Part shown: piece after piece, positions 1 through 6,858 of the stretch
Layout of the letters: the number at the start of each line of letters is the position of its first letter
How positions within the stretch are numbered: position 1 is the stretch's first letter
Source: Bacteroidota bacterium
Lineage (GTDB): Bacteria > Bacteroidota > Rhodothermia > Rhodothermales > UBA10348
Reading direction: 5' to 3'
DNA length: 18,384 nucleotides
Assembly (NCBI GenBank): GCA_022571135.1
Contig: JACZYK010000020.1
Span: forward strand, 1-18,384
Notes under the pieces: model-generated
Seen by the model: the letters and a program-made list of their open reading frames with translations, nothing else
Databases searched by the model: none
Told to the model about the DNA's origin: nothing
Translations under genes and position numbers: made by a program

Positions 1-38
1 GTTTCCGATTCGTTCGGGCAGAACCGAGCCAGAGCGAT

Positions 39-2366
39 CTATTCGATTCGTTGGAGTCGGGCAAATTTCAGGATCAGCTTTTTTTGTCCAACATCGTGGA
101 AAAAGACGGTCGCCTTGGCCTGTTCGCCCCTTCCTTCCATCGATATCACTTTTCCTTCCCCGAACTGGGAATGCTCGACTCGCATACCGGGAACGATCCG
201 GACGGATTCTTCCTCGTCGAATACGATCCTGCGTTCTCCGGATGCCTGCCCTGAAGCGCTGGGACTCCCTGATACGGAATTCCTCAGGTTCTTTCGGTAG
301 TAATGTGGATCGAGTGCATCGTAGGAGACCGATGAGCCGGATGGCAGCTTGAACCGGTCGGCTTTGGGCCGGAATTCCTGGCCTGCTTCGGTTCTGAGAA
401 CCGAAGCATCCACTTCCTCCAGGAACCGACTTCTTACACCTGACTGCTGCTCGCCATATCGATACCGACTTTTGGCGAACGAGAGCATCAGAATTCGTTT
501 GGAGCGCGTGGCGCCTACATAAAACAACCGGCGCTCCTCCTCGAGATCCGCCCGGTCCTGCGTAGCGGCCGCGAGCGGAAAGAGGCCCTCTTCCATTCCC
601 GAAAGGAAGACAACGGGGAATTCGAGTCCTTTCGAAGCGTGGAGCGTCATCAGCGTAACCCTGTTTTCGGAGGGATCGGCTTCGTCCGCATCCGTGTGCA
701 GGGACACTTCCTGGAGAAAAGCGCTGAGCATCGTCGAGTCCGTCTCGGAGGCGACGAATTCCGATATGGCGTTGAGGAGTTCGTGGACATTCTCCCATCG
801 GACCAGATTCTCCGGCGTGTGCTCCTTTCGAAGATCTTCCAGTAGCCCGGAGTCCTTGATGATCGCGCGGGCGATGTCCACCGCAGGCTCGTCGGCCGCT
901 CTTTTCCGATAACTCGCGATCATGTCCCTGAATTTTACCACGGCTCTTGTGGCTCGAGCCGGAAGCTCGGTTTCTTCGACCCTTTCCAGTGCGCTCCATA
1001 TTCCGATGTTCTCCCGATCGGCGAGGGCGAACAACTTCTGCTGCGTTTTATCTCCTATGCCCCGAGTGGGCAAATTGATCACGCGCCGCAGACTGGCAAT
1101 ATCGTCGGGATTGACCGTCAGCCTCAGGTAGGCAAGCGCATCCTTGATTTCGCGTCGCTGATAAAAGGATAACCCGCCGACCACGCGGTATGGGATCGCA
1201 CCGCGCCGGAGGGCATCCTCGAGCGACCGACTCTGTGCGTTCGTGCGATAGAGCACGGCAAAGTCCTCGTAAAGCAAACCGAGACGGACCTGAATATCCC
1301 GAATTCGCCGCTCGATTTTCTGTGCCTCGTCCCGCTCCGAAAGCGCCTCGATCACGATAATCGGATCGCCCTCCGGATTATCGGTCCAGAGCTTCTTATC
1401 CAACTGATTACTGTTGTTGCGGATGATCGAATCTGCCAGCTGCACGATCCGTTTCGTCGAGCGGTAATTCTGCTCGAGCCGGATCGTCGTCGCGTCCGGG
1501 TAGTCCTTTTGAAAGGATAGGATGTTGGTGATGTCGGCGCCGCGGAAGGCGTAGATACTCTGGGCGTCGTCGCCCACGACGCACAGGTTGTGGTGCTCCC
1601 GGGCCAGCATGGTGACCAGGATGTACTGGGCCCGGTTCGTATCCTGGTACTCGTCGATGTGCACGAACCGCCATCGGTTCTGGTATTTCTGCAGTACGTC
1701 GGCGTGGGCATCGAACAGCTCGATCGGCTTGAGCAGCAGGTCGTCAAAATCCATCGCATTCGCCGAGCGCAGTCGATCCTGATAAGGCTGGTAGATGGCA
1801 GCCGCCTTTTCCTGGACCGGCGAAGCGACCATGTTGGCGTATTCGGATGGCGAAACCATCCGGTTCTTGGCGCCGGATATCAGGCTGTGCAGGCTGCGTG
1901 GACGAAATTGATTCGGGTCGATATCGTATCGCTGCATCAGCTGCCGGATCACCCGTTGCGAGTCATCCGTGTCGTAGATGCTGAAGTCGGAGGAGAATCC
2001 GATGCGCTCACCTTCCGTGCGCAGAACGCGGGCGAAGGTGGCGTGGAACGTGCCGATCCACATACCCTTCGTGGTCTCTTCGCCCAGCTGCTCGCGAATA
2101 CGCTCCCGCATTTCTCTCGCCGCCTTGTTGGTGAACGTAATCGCCAGGATTTCCCAGGGCTTTGCTTTCCCGGTTGCCAGGAGGTAAGCGATGCGATGCG
2201 TGAGGGTGCGGGTTTTGCCCGATCCCGGGCCGGCAATGATAAGTAGCGGACCCTCGGTCACCCTGACCGCATCCTGTTGCACCGGATTGAGCCCCGAAAG
2301 CACGGACTCGGGTGAAGAGAAATCGTCTATGGAACGTGAATCACTCTGGAGCACAAATTGAGCCAT
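39..2366 (-). CDS. uvrD: UvrD/PcrA-type superfamily 1 DNA helicase
   Basis: This 775-aa protein is an ATP-dependent 3'-5' DNA helicase of the UvrD/Rep/PcrA family, which acts in nucleotide excision repair and replication-fork or transcription-complex clearance. Visible motifs are a Q-motif-like LNPVQQDAV near residue 26, Walker A AGPGSGKT at 45-52, the ITFTNKAA motif near 76, Walker B/DEAD-equivalent DEYQDT at 238-243, VVGDDAQSIYAFRGA at 263-277, QNYRS near 299, the TLHASKGLEF motif near 575, and RLFYVGATRS near 615. The last ~50 residues (from about VPGMRVEHSQFGEGKV) look like the Tudor-like C-terminal domain that lets PcrA/UvrD bind RNA polymerase. Length is close to the family norm of about 720-780. 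The ATG at 2364-2366 has no Shine-Dalgarno sequence, but a good Bacteroidota promoter lies about 80 bp upstream. Family is certain; uvrD versus pcrA naming is conventional. Confidence 0.96.
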   Translation of the reverse strand: MAQFVLQSDSRSIDDFSSPESVLSGLNPVQQDAVRVTEGPLLIIAGPGSGKTRTLTHRIAYLLATGKAKPWEILAITFTNKAAREMRERIREQLGEETTKGMWIGTFHATFARVLRTEGERIGFSSDFSIYDTDDSQRVIRQLMQRYDIDPNQFRPRSLHSLISGAKNRMVSPSEYANMVASPVQEKAAAIYQPYQDRLRSANAMDFDDLLLKPIELFDAHADVLQKYQNRWRFVHIDEYQDTNRAQYILVTMLAREHHNLCVVGDDAQSIYAFRGADITNILSFQKDYPDATTIRLEQNYRSTKRIVQLADSIIRNNSNQLDKKLWTDNPEGDPIIVIEALSERDEAQKIERRIRDIQVRLGLLYEDFAVLYRTNAQSRSLEDALRRGAIPYRVVGGLSFYQRREIKDALAYLRLTVNPDDIASLRRVINLPTRGIGDKTQQKLFALADRENIGIWSALERVEETELPARATRAVVKFRDMIASYRKRAADEPAVDIARAIIKDSGLLEDLRKEHTPENLVRWENVHELLNAISEFVASETDSTMLSAFLQEVSLHTDADEADPSENRVTLMTLHASKGLEFPVVFLSGMEEGLFPLAAATQDRADLEEERRLFYVGATRSKRILMLSFAKSRYRYGEQQSGVRSRFLEEVDASVLRTEAGQEFRPKADRFKLPSGSSVSYDALDPHYYRKNLRNSVSGSPSASGQASGERRIVFDEEESVRIVPGMRVEHSQFGEGKVISMEGRGEQAKATVFFHDVGQKKLILKFARLQRIE

Positions 2367-2442
2367 TCGGAAAAGTAGTACACGACTTGTTCGGGCGGAC
2401 GAGATAAACGACCACGCTCTCGGGATGACATCGATTGGTGTG

Positions 2443-2473
2443 GAAAGATAGAGGAACGACGTACTCAGTCAAA
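2443..2473 (-). promoter_or_regulatory. Predicted Bacteroidota-type promoter for uvrD
   Basis: Read on the minus strand, TTTG (2473-2470) is followed after exactly 19 nt by TATCTTTC (2450-2443). The consensus for the primary sigma factor of Bacteroidota is TTTG-N19-TAnnTTTG, so the -33 element is perfect and the -7 element matches 5 of its 6 fixed positions. The inferred start would leave a 5' leader of roughly 70 nt before the uvrD ATG. No transcript data are available, so the site is inferred from sequence match and spacing. Confidence 0.55.
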
Positions 2474-2508
2474 GCACAGTAGCTCTCGAAAATGAGAAGC
2501 GCAAAACC

Positions 2509-2538
2509 TTTCGAAAATCCCGCCGGGCTGTATATTTG
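2509..2538 (+). promoter_or_regulatory. Predicted Bacteroidota-type promoter for nupC
   Basis: TTTC at 2509-2512 and TATATTTG at 2531-2538 are separated by 18 nt. The -7 element is a perfect match to TAnnTTTG and the -33 element matches TTTG in three of four positions. Initiation would be expected near 2545, giving a leader of about 120 nt before the GTG start at 2665. It lies back to back with the predicted uvrD promoter, so the 298-bp region 2367-2664 serves both genes. Confidence 0.55.
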
Positions 2539-2635
2539 CGCCACTCACTATTCAGGGCGCGCGTTCCCGACCGGAAAGCGGTTTGGCCATCCTGACTCTG
2601 ACCGGACCCCTTACCGCGTTCGTCGCCCAATCAAC

Positions 2636-2659
2636 CTGACCGCTCTAGCTGTCAGGGGA
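2636..2659 (+). promoter_or_regulatory. nupC ribosome-binding site with overlapping inverted repeat
   Basis: AGGGGA at 2654-2659 lies 5 nt before the GTG at 2665 and fits a Shine-Dalgarno site, which decides the start codon. CTGAC (2636-2640) can pair with GTCAG (2651-2655) across a 10-nt loop, and the right arm overlaps the first two bases of the ribosome-binding site. Two more CTGAC copies stand at 2592-2596 and 2598-2602 and could compete for the same partner. A regulatory role is speculative. Confidence 0.4.
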
Positions 2660-2664
2660 ATCGC

Positions 2665-3996
2665 GTGAATCAAATGGACTTTGTTGCGTTACTCCGTGGT
2701 ATTCTGGGAATCAGCGTTATTCTCGGCATCGCCTTGTTTATTTCGAACAACAGGAGCCGTATAAATTGGCGCACCGTCGGAGCCGGGCTCGGAATTCAGA
2801 TCCTTCTGGCGATCTTTATTCTGAAGGGAGAAACCATGGGCGACTGGTTTGGCCCGCTAGGCTGGCCGAAGATGTTGATCTCCTGGGTCAGCGGCTTTTT
2901 TGTTCTGGTGCTGAATTTCACGACTGCCGGTGCAGAATTCATTTTCGGAAGTCTGGCCCGTGCCGAAGGAACGGAGGGTAGTCTGGGCCAATTTTTTGCC
3001 TTCCAGGTTCTGCCGACCATCATCTTCTTCGGCTCTCTCATGGCGATTCTGTACCACCTTGGAGTCATGCAGAGAATCGTCCAGGGAATGGCCTGGCTGG
3101 TCAGCAAATTACTGGGGACTTCGGGAGCGGAGTCGTTGTCGGTAACGGCCAATATTTTTGTGGGTCAGACAGAAGCACCGCTCGTCATCAGGCCCTACCT
3201 GGAGAAGATGACGATGTCCGAACTTATGGCCGTGATGACTGGAGGCATGGCGACTATCGCCGGAGGAGTCATGGCGGCGTACATACAGATTTTAGGGGCT
3301 CCGTATGCAGCAGCCCACGGACTGGCTCTCGCGGTGGGACAACAGTTGTTCGCCGAACAATTGCTCAGCGCTAGCGTGATGGCGGCACCGGCTGCCTTGT
3401 TGCTAGCGAAGATCATGATTCCGGAAGTGGACAAGCCCGAGACCGCGGGAGGAGCCACGATTGCCGTCGAGAAAGTAGCCTCCAATACGATCGAAGCAGC
3501 CGCCAACGGTGCGTCGGACGGGCTGAAGCTGGCCCTCAACGTGGGCGCGATGCTGCTGGCCTTCCTGGCGCTGATCGCCATGCTCAATTACATCATCGGA
3601 TCGGCCGGGGATCTCTTTGGCGTAACGATTACCCTCGAGCTGTTGCTCGGATACGCCATCTCCCCGATTGCCTGGCTCATCGGTGTACCCTGGGCCGACG
3701 CCGTCCAGTTTGGATCGCTCCTCGGCACGAAGGTGATCCTAAACGAATTCGTTGCGTATCTCAATCTTGCGACCGAAATCACGGCTGGTGGACTCGACCC
3801 CAAGACGATCGTTATGGCGACGTTCGCGTTGTGCGGATTTGCCAACCTGTCATCCATCGCTATCCAGATTGGAGGCATCGGTCCGCTCGCTCCGAGTAGA
3901 AAATCCGACCTGGCGAAACTGGGTATAAGAGCCGTGGCCGCCGGTACTCTCGCCAACATGATGACTGCGACGATTGCGGGGGTGCTCGCCGCGTAG
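2665..3996 (+). CDS. nupC: NupC-type Na+/H+-coupled nucleoside transporter (CNT family)
   Basis: This 443-aa inner-membrane protein belongs to the concentrative nucleoside transporters, which import nucleosides using a cation gradient. The CNT signature GQTEAP is at residues 167-172, followed by LVIRPYLEKMTMSELMAVMTGG. The C-terminal half holds LNEFVAYLNL and GFANLSSIAI, which correspond to the Glu and the Asn/Ser pair that contact nucleoside in the Vibrio cholerae CNT structure. Long hydrophobic stretches across the protein fit a membrane carrier, and the length is usual (about 400-430). Translation probably begins at GTG 2665, which has an AGGGGA site 5 nt upstream; an in-frame ATG three codons later (2674) is a weaker alternative. 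The gene stands alone with its own promoter and converges on the TonB_C lipoprotein gene with only 7 bp between stops. Nucleoside specificity cannot be read from the sequence. Confidence 0.95.
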   Translation: MNQMDFVALLRGILGISVILGIALFISNNRSRINWRTVGAGLGIQILLAIFILKGETMGDWFGPLGWPKMLISWVSGFFVLVLNFTTAGAEFIFGSLARAEGTEGSLGQFFAFQVLPTIIFFGSLMAILYHLGVMQRIVQGMAWLVSKLLGTSGAESLSVTANIFVGQTEAPLVIRPYLEKMTMSELMAVMTGGMATIAGGVMAAYIQILGAPYAAAHGLALAVGQQLFAEQLLSASVMAAPAALLLAKIMIPEVDKPETAGGATIAVEKVASNTIEAAANGASDGLKLALNVGAMLLAFLALIAMLNYIIGSAGDLFGVTITLELLLGYAISPIAWLIGVPWADAVQFGSLLGTKVILNEFVAYLNLATEITAGGLDPKTIVMATFALCGFANLSSIAIQIGGIGPLAPSRKSDLAKLGIRAVAAGTLANMMTATIAGVLAA

Positions 3997-4014
3997 AACC
4001 GCTCTACTTCGCGG
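3989..4014. terminator. Inverted repeat spanning the convergent stops of nupC and the TonB_C gene
   Basis: GTAGA (3993-3997) pairs with TCTAC (4003-4007) across a 5-nt loop, and CCGC (3989-3992) pairs with GCGG (4011-4014) after a 3-nt bulge, giving a 9-bp stem. The TAG stop of nupC (3994-3996) and the stop of the opposite gene (4004-4006) sit symmetrically in the two arms. It could act as a compact bidirectional terminator, but no U-tract follows on either strand. Confidence 0.35.
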
Positions 4015-4759
4015 TCGAGAAGTTGACCTTGAATCGGGCCCATGAGGGGAGCGGTCTCGAACTGCCACCCTTCAGCAGATAAGCCGGTTGCCACCTCATT
4101 TTGGTCGTTGCGCGCATTGCGATTCGGTCCAGCACGGGGTGAACGCCCTCCAGTTTTTCGATGGCAACGGGGTCTCCGTCTTCGGAGATATATACCTGCA
4201 TGAAGACATGTCCTACGATGGACTGCTCACGCAGGCTGTCTGGAATGCGTAAGGGTATGTCGATGCCGAGCCTGGTCAGCGTGTAAGGCTCCCGAAAATG
4301 CCTCGAGATGATGCGGTAGCCTTCACGCTTGAAAGTCATAATGACGGGACGCACGTCGCCTTCGAGTCTGGCAGAGGCCATTTCGGGGACCACGAATCGC
4401 TCGAACAGCGAATCCACCACCTGCGGACGGTTTCTAAAGAGCGGAATGAGGCTGTTCTTCACATGGGCGACCAATCTGCGTCGGGGAAGGTCCCTGCTTG
4501 TTCTCCCGATAAGGTCCCTGTTTGTTCTCCCGGGACCGAACATCGGATCGGAGGTGGGGGATACCGCAATGCCCATGGCGCTCAGGGTTTCCAGATTCCT
4601 GAAAACACCGGAGGTATCTGTATCGAGTCGCCACCAGCGTGGGCCGTCCTCCGTCCAGTTCTCCGGAACCTCCAGGGGAATCGACTTCTCGGGTCGACAA
4701 CCCGAAAAAAGGGCTGCGAGCAGGATTACGTTGGCGAAAATGCCAGAGAATCGATTCAT
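4004..4759 (-). CDS. Predicted lipoprotein with C-terminal TonB_C-like domain
   Basis: This 251-aa protein begins with a signal peptide ending in a lipobox-like LFSGC, so it is probably a lipoprotein with its acylated Cys at residue 21. Residues of about 180-250 resemble the TonB C-terminal domain: GHVFMQVYISEDGDP, then a hydrophobic stretch with IAMRATTKMRWQPA, matching the usual pattern of strand, 'DxxG' turn, helix with paired Ala, and 'xWxPA'. There is no N-terminal transmembrane anchor or proline-rich spacer of a true TonB, so it is unlikely to be the energy transducer for outer-membrane receptors. The middle carries an 8-residue tandem repeat (GRTNRDLI/GRTSRDLP). It is last in the minus-strand run, 99 bp after the short nfeD gene, and that gap holds hairpins that may separate its expression. 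Function unknown. Confidence 0.8.
   Translation of the reverse strand: MNRFSGIFANVILLAALFSGCRPEKSIPLEVPENWTEDGPRWWRLDTDTSGVFRNLETLSAMGIAVSPTSDPMFGPGRTNRDLIGRTSRDLPRRRLVAHVKNSLIPLFRNRPQVVDSLFERFVVPEMASARLEGDVRPVIMTFKREGYRIISRHFREPYTLTRLGIDIPLRIPDSLREQSIVGHVFMQVYISEDGDPVAIEKLEGVHPVLDRIAMRATTKMRWQPAYLLKGGSSRPLPSWARFKVNFSTAK
4487..4534. repeat. 24-bp tandem duplication, two copies, in frame
   Basis: Copies at 4487-4510 and 4511-4534 begin AAGGTCCCTG and differ at three of 24 positions. The unit is eight codons, so the reading frame of the TonB_C lipoprotein is kept and the protein gains a second RDL-type unit. The high identity suggests a fairly recent slippage or duplication event. Confidence 0.8.
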
Positions 4760-4829
4760 GGAATTTGGACGTAAGGCCCGCTCCCGACGGGTGTTACCAC
4801 TGGTTTTTGCGGTGGATGGACCTCCTTGA

Positions 4830-4857
4830 CTGGGAAAAGTTGCCCAGGCCAGAGGCC
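4830..4857 (-). terminator. Paired hairpins between short nfeD and the TonB_C lipoprotein gene
   Basis: Directly after the stop of the short nfeD gene, reading the minus strand, GGCC-TCT-GGCC (4857-4847) is followed by CTGGG-CAACTTTT-CCCAG (4847-4830). Both stems are perfect but short (4 and 5 bp) and share one base. They could attenuate transcription between the two genes. There is no clear U-tract, so this is a weak call. Confidence 0.25.
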
Positions 4858-4858
4858 C

Positions 4859-5356
4859 CTACGCCTGTCCGGGAGACGATTCGTCGAGTCGGACGAAGTA
4901 TCGGCGTCGGTCCATGGCTACGACGCGTATGTCGCTCCCCGGGGAGATAAACTCTCCCTCGGTGACCACTTCGATCCGTTCACCTTCGATCTCTGCAATG
5001 CCGGTTGGACGAAGGGGCGAAACGGCCACGCCCGTCTTCCCGAGATAGCGGGCTCGTTGTTCGCTTTCCCGCGCGATGAGGTGATCGTCCTTGCGCAGAC
5101 TGGACGACAACACGAAGCGATCCCACGCTCCGGATTGCCAGAGAAAGTAGAATGTGGCACCCGCAACGACGACTGCGCCGGTGAGCGTAAGAACGCCTCC
5201 CAGGAATCCCGCTTCCGTGAACGCGATCCCGATCGCGAAAAGAAGCATCAGCCCTCCAATGATTCCCACGATGTTGAAACCGGGTACGAGATAGACTTCG
5301 GCAATGATCAGTCCAACGCCGACCAGAATGAGTGTTATGGGGAGTAACAGTTCCAA
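4859..5356 (-). CDS. Short NfeD-family membrane protein (TM plus OB-fold)
   Basis: This 165-aa protein is the short form of NfeD: hydrophobic segments occupy about residues 3-75, including the family signature AEVYLVPGFNIVGIIGG, and residues ~100-160 form the soluble NfeD OB-fold domain (LGKTGVAVSPLRPTG, then IAEIEGERIEVVTEG). NfeD proteins work in the cell membrane, usually with stomatin/flotillin-like (SPFH) partners, in membrane-domain organisation and quality control. It lacks the ClpP-like protease domain found in its neighbour. It lies 53 bp downstream of the long nfeD gene, and the two share the same C-terminal pattern (LG.TG.A...LRP.G), so they look like tandem paralogues. No stomatin gene is visible in the window. 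Confidence 0.88.
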   Translation of the reverse strand: MELLLPITLILVGVGLIIAEVYLVPGFNIVGIIGGLMLLFAIGIAFTEAGFLGGVLTLTGAVVVAGATFYFLWQSGAWDRFVLSSSLRKDDHLIARESEQRARYLGKTGVAVSPLRPTGIAEIEGERIEVVTEGEFISPGSDIRVVAMDRRRYFVRLDESSPGQA

Positions 5357-5409
5357 AGTGAGGCCGGAGACCCGGTTCGCATGTGTAAACTGACGGAGTT
5401 TACGACATA

Positions 5410-6819
5410 TCAGGGAGATGTTTCATCCCGGTCGGTGAGCCTGGTTGTCGGCCGAACCATCACGCGGCTGCCCTGCACATTGACCACCCGAACGCTCGTG
5501 CCCGCTTCGATAAACTCTCCCGAAGTGATTACGTCGATGCGCTCACCACCGAATTCAGCTGATCCCGCGGGCCGAAGATGCGTCAAGGCACGACCGGTAT
5601 TTCCGAGTAAAGCATCCCGGGTTTCCGATGCCGTATAGCCGAACGCACTCGAAAGCTCGGGTTCGAGGACGAGTTGGTGGAATCGACTGCTGCGCGGCAG
5701 ATACTTGCTCAGCGAAAAACCGAGAAACACTCCGAGCATGAGGGTAATGGCGAGTGTCCAGATGGCCTCGGTTACGGTATCACCCGAGGGAAACGAGAAT
5801 CCGACGTTTCCGATAAGAGAGACGCCAAGGGATCCGACCACGAGAACGAGCCCGGAGATGCCCGCGATACCAAATCCCGGTATGACGAATATTTCAACCA
5901 GGAGAAGGATTACCCCCACGACGAAGAGCACCAGCTCCCAGCTCTCGACGAGTCCAAGCATGTAATGAGGACCAAAAAACAGTGCGGCGCCGATGGCCGC
6001 CATGATCCCTGGAAATCCTACTCCCGGGGTCTGGAGTTCGAAATACAGGCCGCCCATCATCATCAACATGAGAATCCCCTGGACGACTGGAGAGCCGAAG
6101 AAGCGGAGTATCCGTTCCAGAGTAGTCGTCTTGTGCACCACGCGCTCGGAGTCGCCAAAACCGAGGTGGGCCACGACGGCGTCGAGATCTGCCATTTCGG
6201 CGTCGGCAACTCCGAGTGCTACTGCTTCACTTGTCGAGAGGGTAAGCACCTGTCCGGCCTCCGATACCCCCTCTACTACCAGATCCTGATCCACCATGGC
6301 CTCGGCAATAAGGGGATCCCGGCCGTTGGCCTCGGCCGTCGCCCGCATGATGCCCTTGAAATAGCTCTGATATTTGTCGGGCGCCGCCTCGCCTCCGACA
6401 CCCTCGACTACCGTAGCGGCTCCCATGGAAGATCCGGGAGCCATATAGATGCTGTCGGCCGCATAGGAAATCAGTGCTCCCGCCGAGGCCGCGTTATGAT
6501 CGATGAAGGCGACAGTGGGAATCGTCGTGTCAAGAATAGCTTTCCTGATCGCATCGGCGGCTTCGACCAGCCCGCCAAATGTATCGATATGGAATATGAT
6601 TGTAGCCGCTTCTGCGCTCTCGGCATCGGCTACTGCGCGGTCGATATATTTCGCGAGCGCGTTATCGATCATGCCTTCGATCGTGACGACGAAGACGGGA
6701 CCGGTGGCATCCGCAGTATCCTGATCCTGGGACGTCGATCCTGGGTGCGCTGCGGTCCATAGGAAAAGGCCGCACATTAAGGCGGTCAGCGTTCTGGTCA
6801 GCCGGCGATATGATTTCAT
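5410..6819 (-). CDS. Long NfeD protein with N-terminal ClpP-like serine protease domain
   Basis: This 469-aa protein combines a signal peptide (MKSYRRLTRT then a hydrophobic stretch), a ClpP/crotonase-like protease domain (about residues 40-230), a multi-span membrane region (about 245-375) and a C-terminal OB-fold NfeD domain (about 405-460). The likely catalytic serine is Ser112 in NAASAGALIS. Lys149 is the best candidate for the catalytic lysine: by spacing to the downstream AxxxGR motif it aligns with Lys138 of the archaeal homologue PH1510, a Ser-Lys dyad protease that cuts stomatin. The protease should face the periplasm. It starts 39 bp after the L,D-transpeptidase-like gene and precedes the short nfeD paralogue, so an operon is likely. 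The length fits the long (NfeD1b) class. The protease assignment is firm; its substrate here is unknown, because no stomatin gene is present nearby. Confidence 0.93.
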   Translation of the reverse strand: MKSYRRLTRTLTALMCGLFLWTAAHPGSTSQDQDTADATGPVFVVTIEGMIDNALAKYIDRAVADAESAEAATIIFHIDTFGGLVEAADAIRKAILDTTIPTVAFIDHNAASAGALISYAADSIYMAPGSSMGAATVVEGVGGEAAPDKYQSYFKGIMRATAEANGRDPLIAEAMVDQDLVVEGVSEAGQVLTLSTSEAVALGVADAEMADLDAVVAHLGFGDSERVVHKTTTLERILRFFGSPVVQGILMLMMMGGLYFELQTPGVGFPGIMAAIGAALFFGPHYMLGLVESWELVLFVVGVILLLVEIFVIPGFGIAGISGLVLVVGSLGVSLIGNVGFSFPSGDTVTEAIWTLAITLMLGVFLGFSLSKYLPRSSRFHQLVLEPELSSAFGYTASETRDALLGNTGRALTHLRPAGSAEFGGERIDVITSGEFIEAGTSVRVVNVQGSRVMVRPTTRLTDRDETSP

Positions 6820-6858
6820 ACATGCACCTCGAATGGTACGTACTTAAGCCGAAAGTCG

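Noticed and set aside
1590..2246. 218-codon plus-strand frame opposite uvrD
   Set aside because: It lies across the helicase motifs on the other strand and shows no recognisable domain, so it is a shadow of uvrD.
2341..2544. 67-codon minus-strand frame covering the uvrD leader
   Set aside because: It overlaps both predicted promoters and the start of uvrD, and its product has no recognisable feature.
2367..2664. Possible tRNA or small RNA gene in the largest intergenic gap
   Set aside because: I found no cloverleaf arms or T-loop sequence; the content is explained by two promoters and the nupC leader.
4298..4829. Overlapping plus-strand frames of 158 and 166 codons opposite the TonB_C lipoprotein gene
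   Set aside because: The minus-strand gene has a lipobox signal peptide and a TonB_C-like end; the plus-strand frames have neither domain nor start signals.
5674..6762. Long open frame of 362 codons on the plus strand opposite the long nfeD gene
   Set aside because: It is antisense to a gene with clear domains and catalytic residues. Its protein is rich in Arg, Gly, Asp and His with no hydrophobic core pattern, as expected for a shadow frame in GC-rich DNA.
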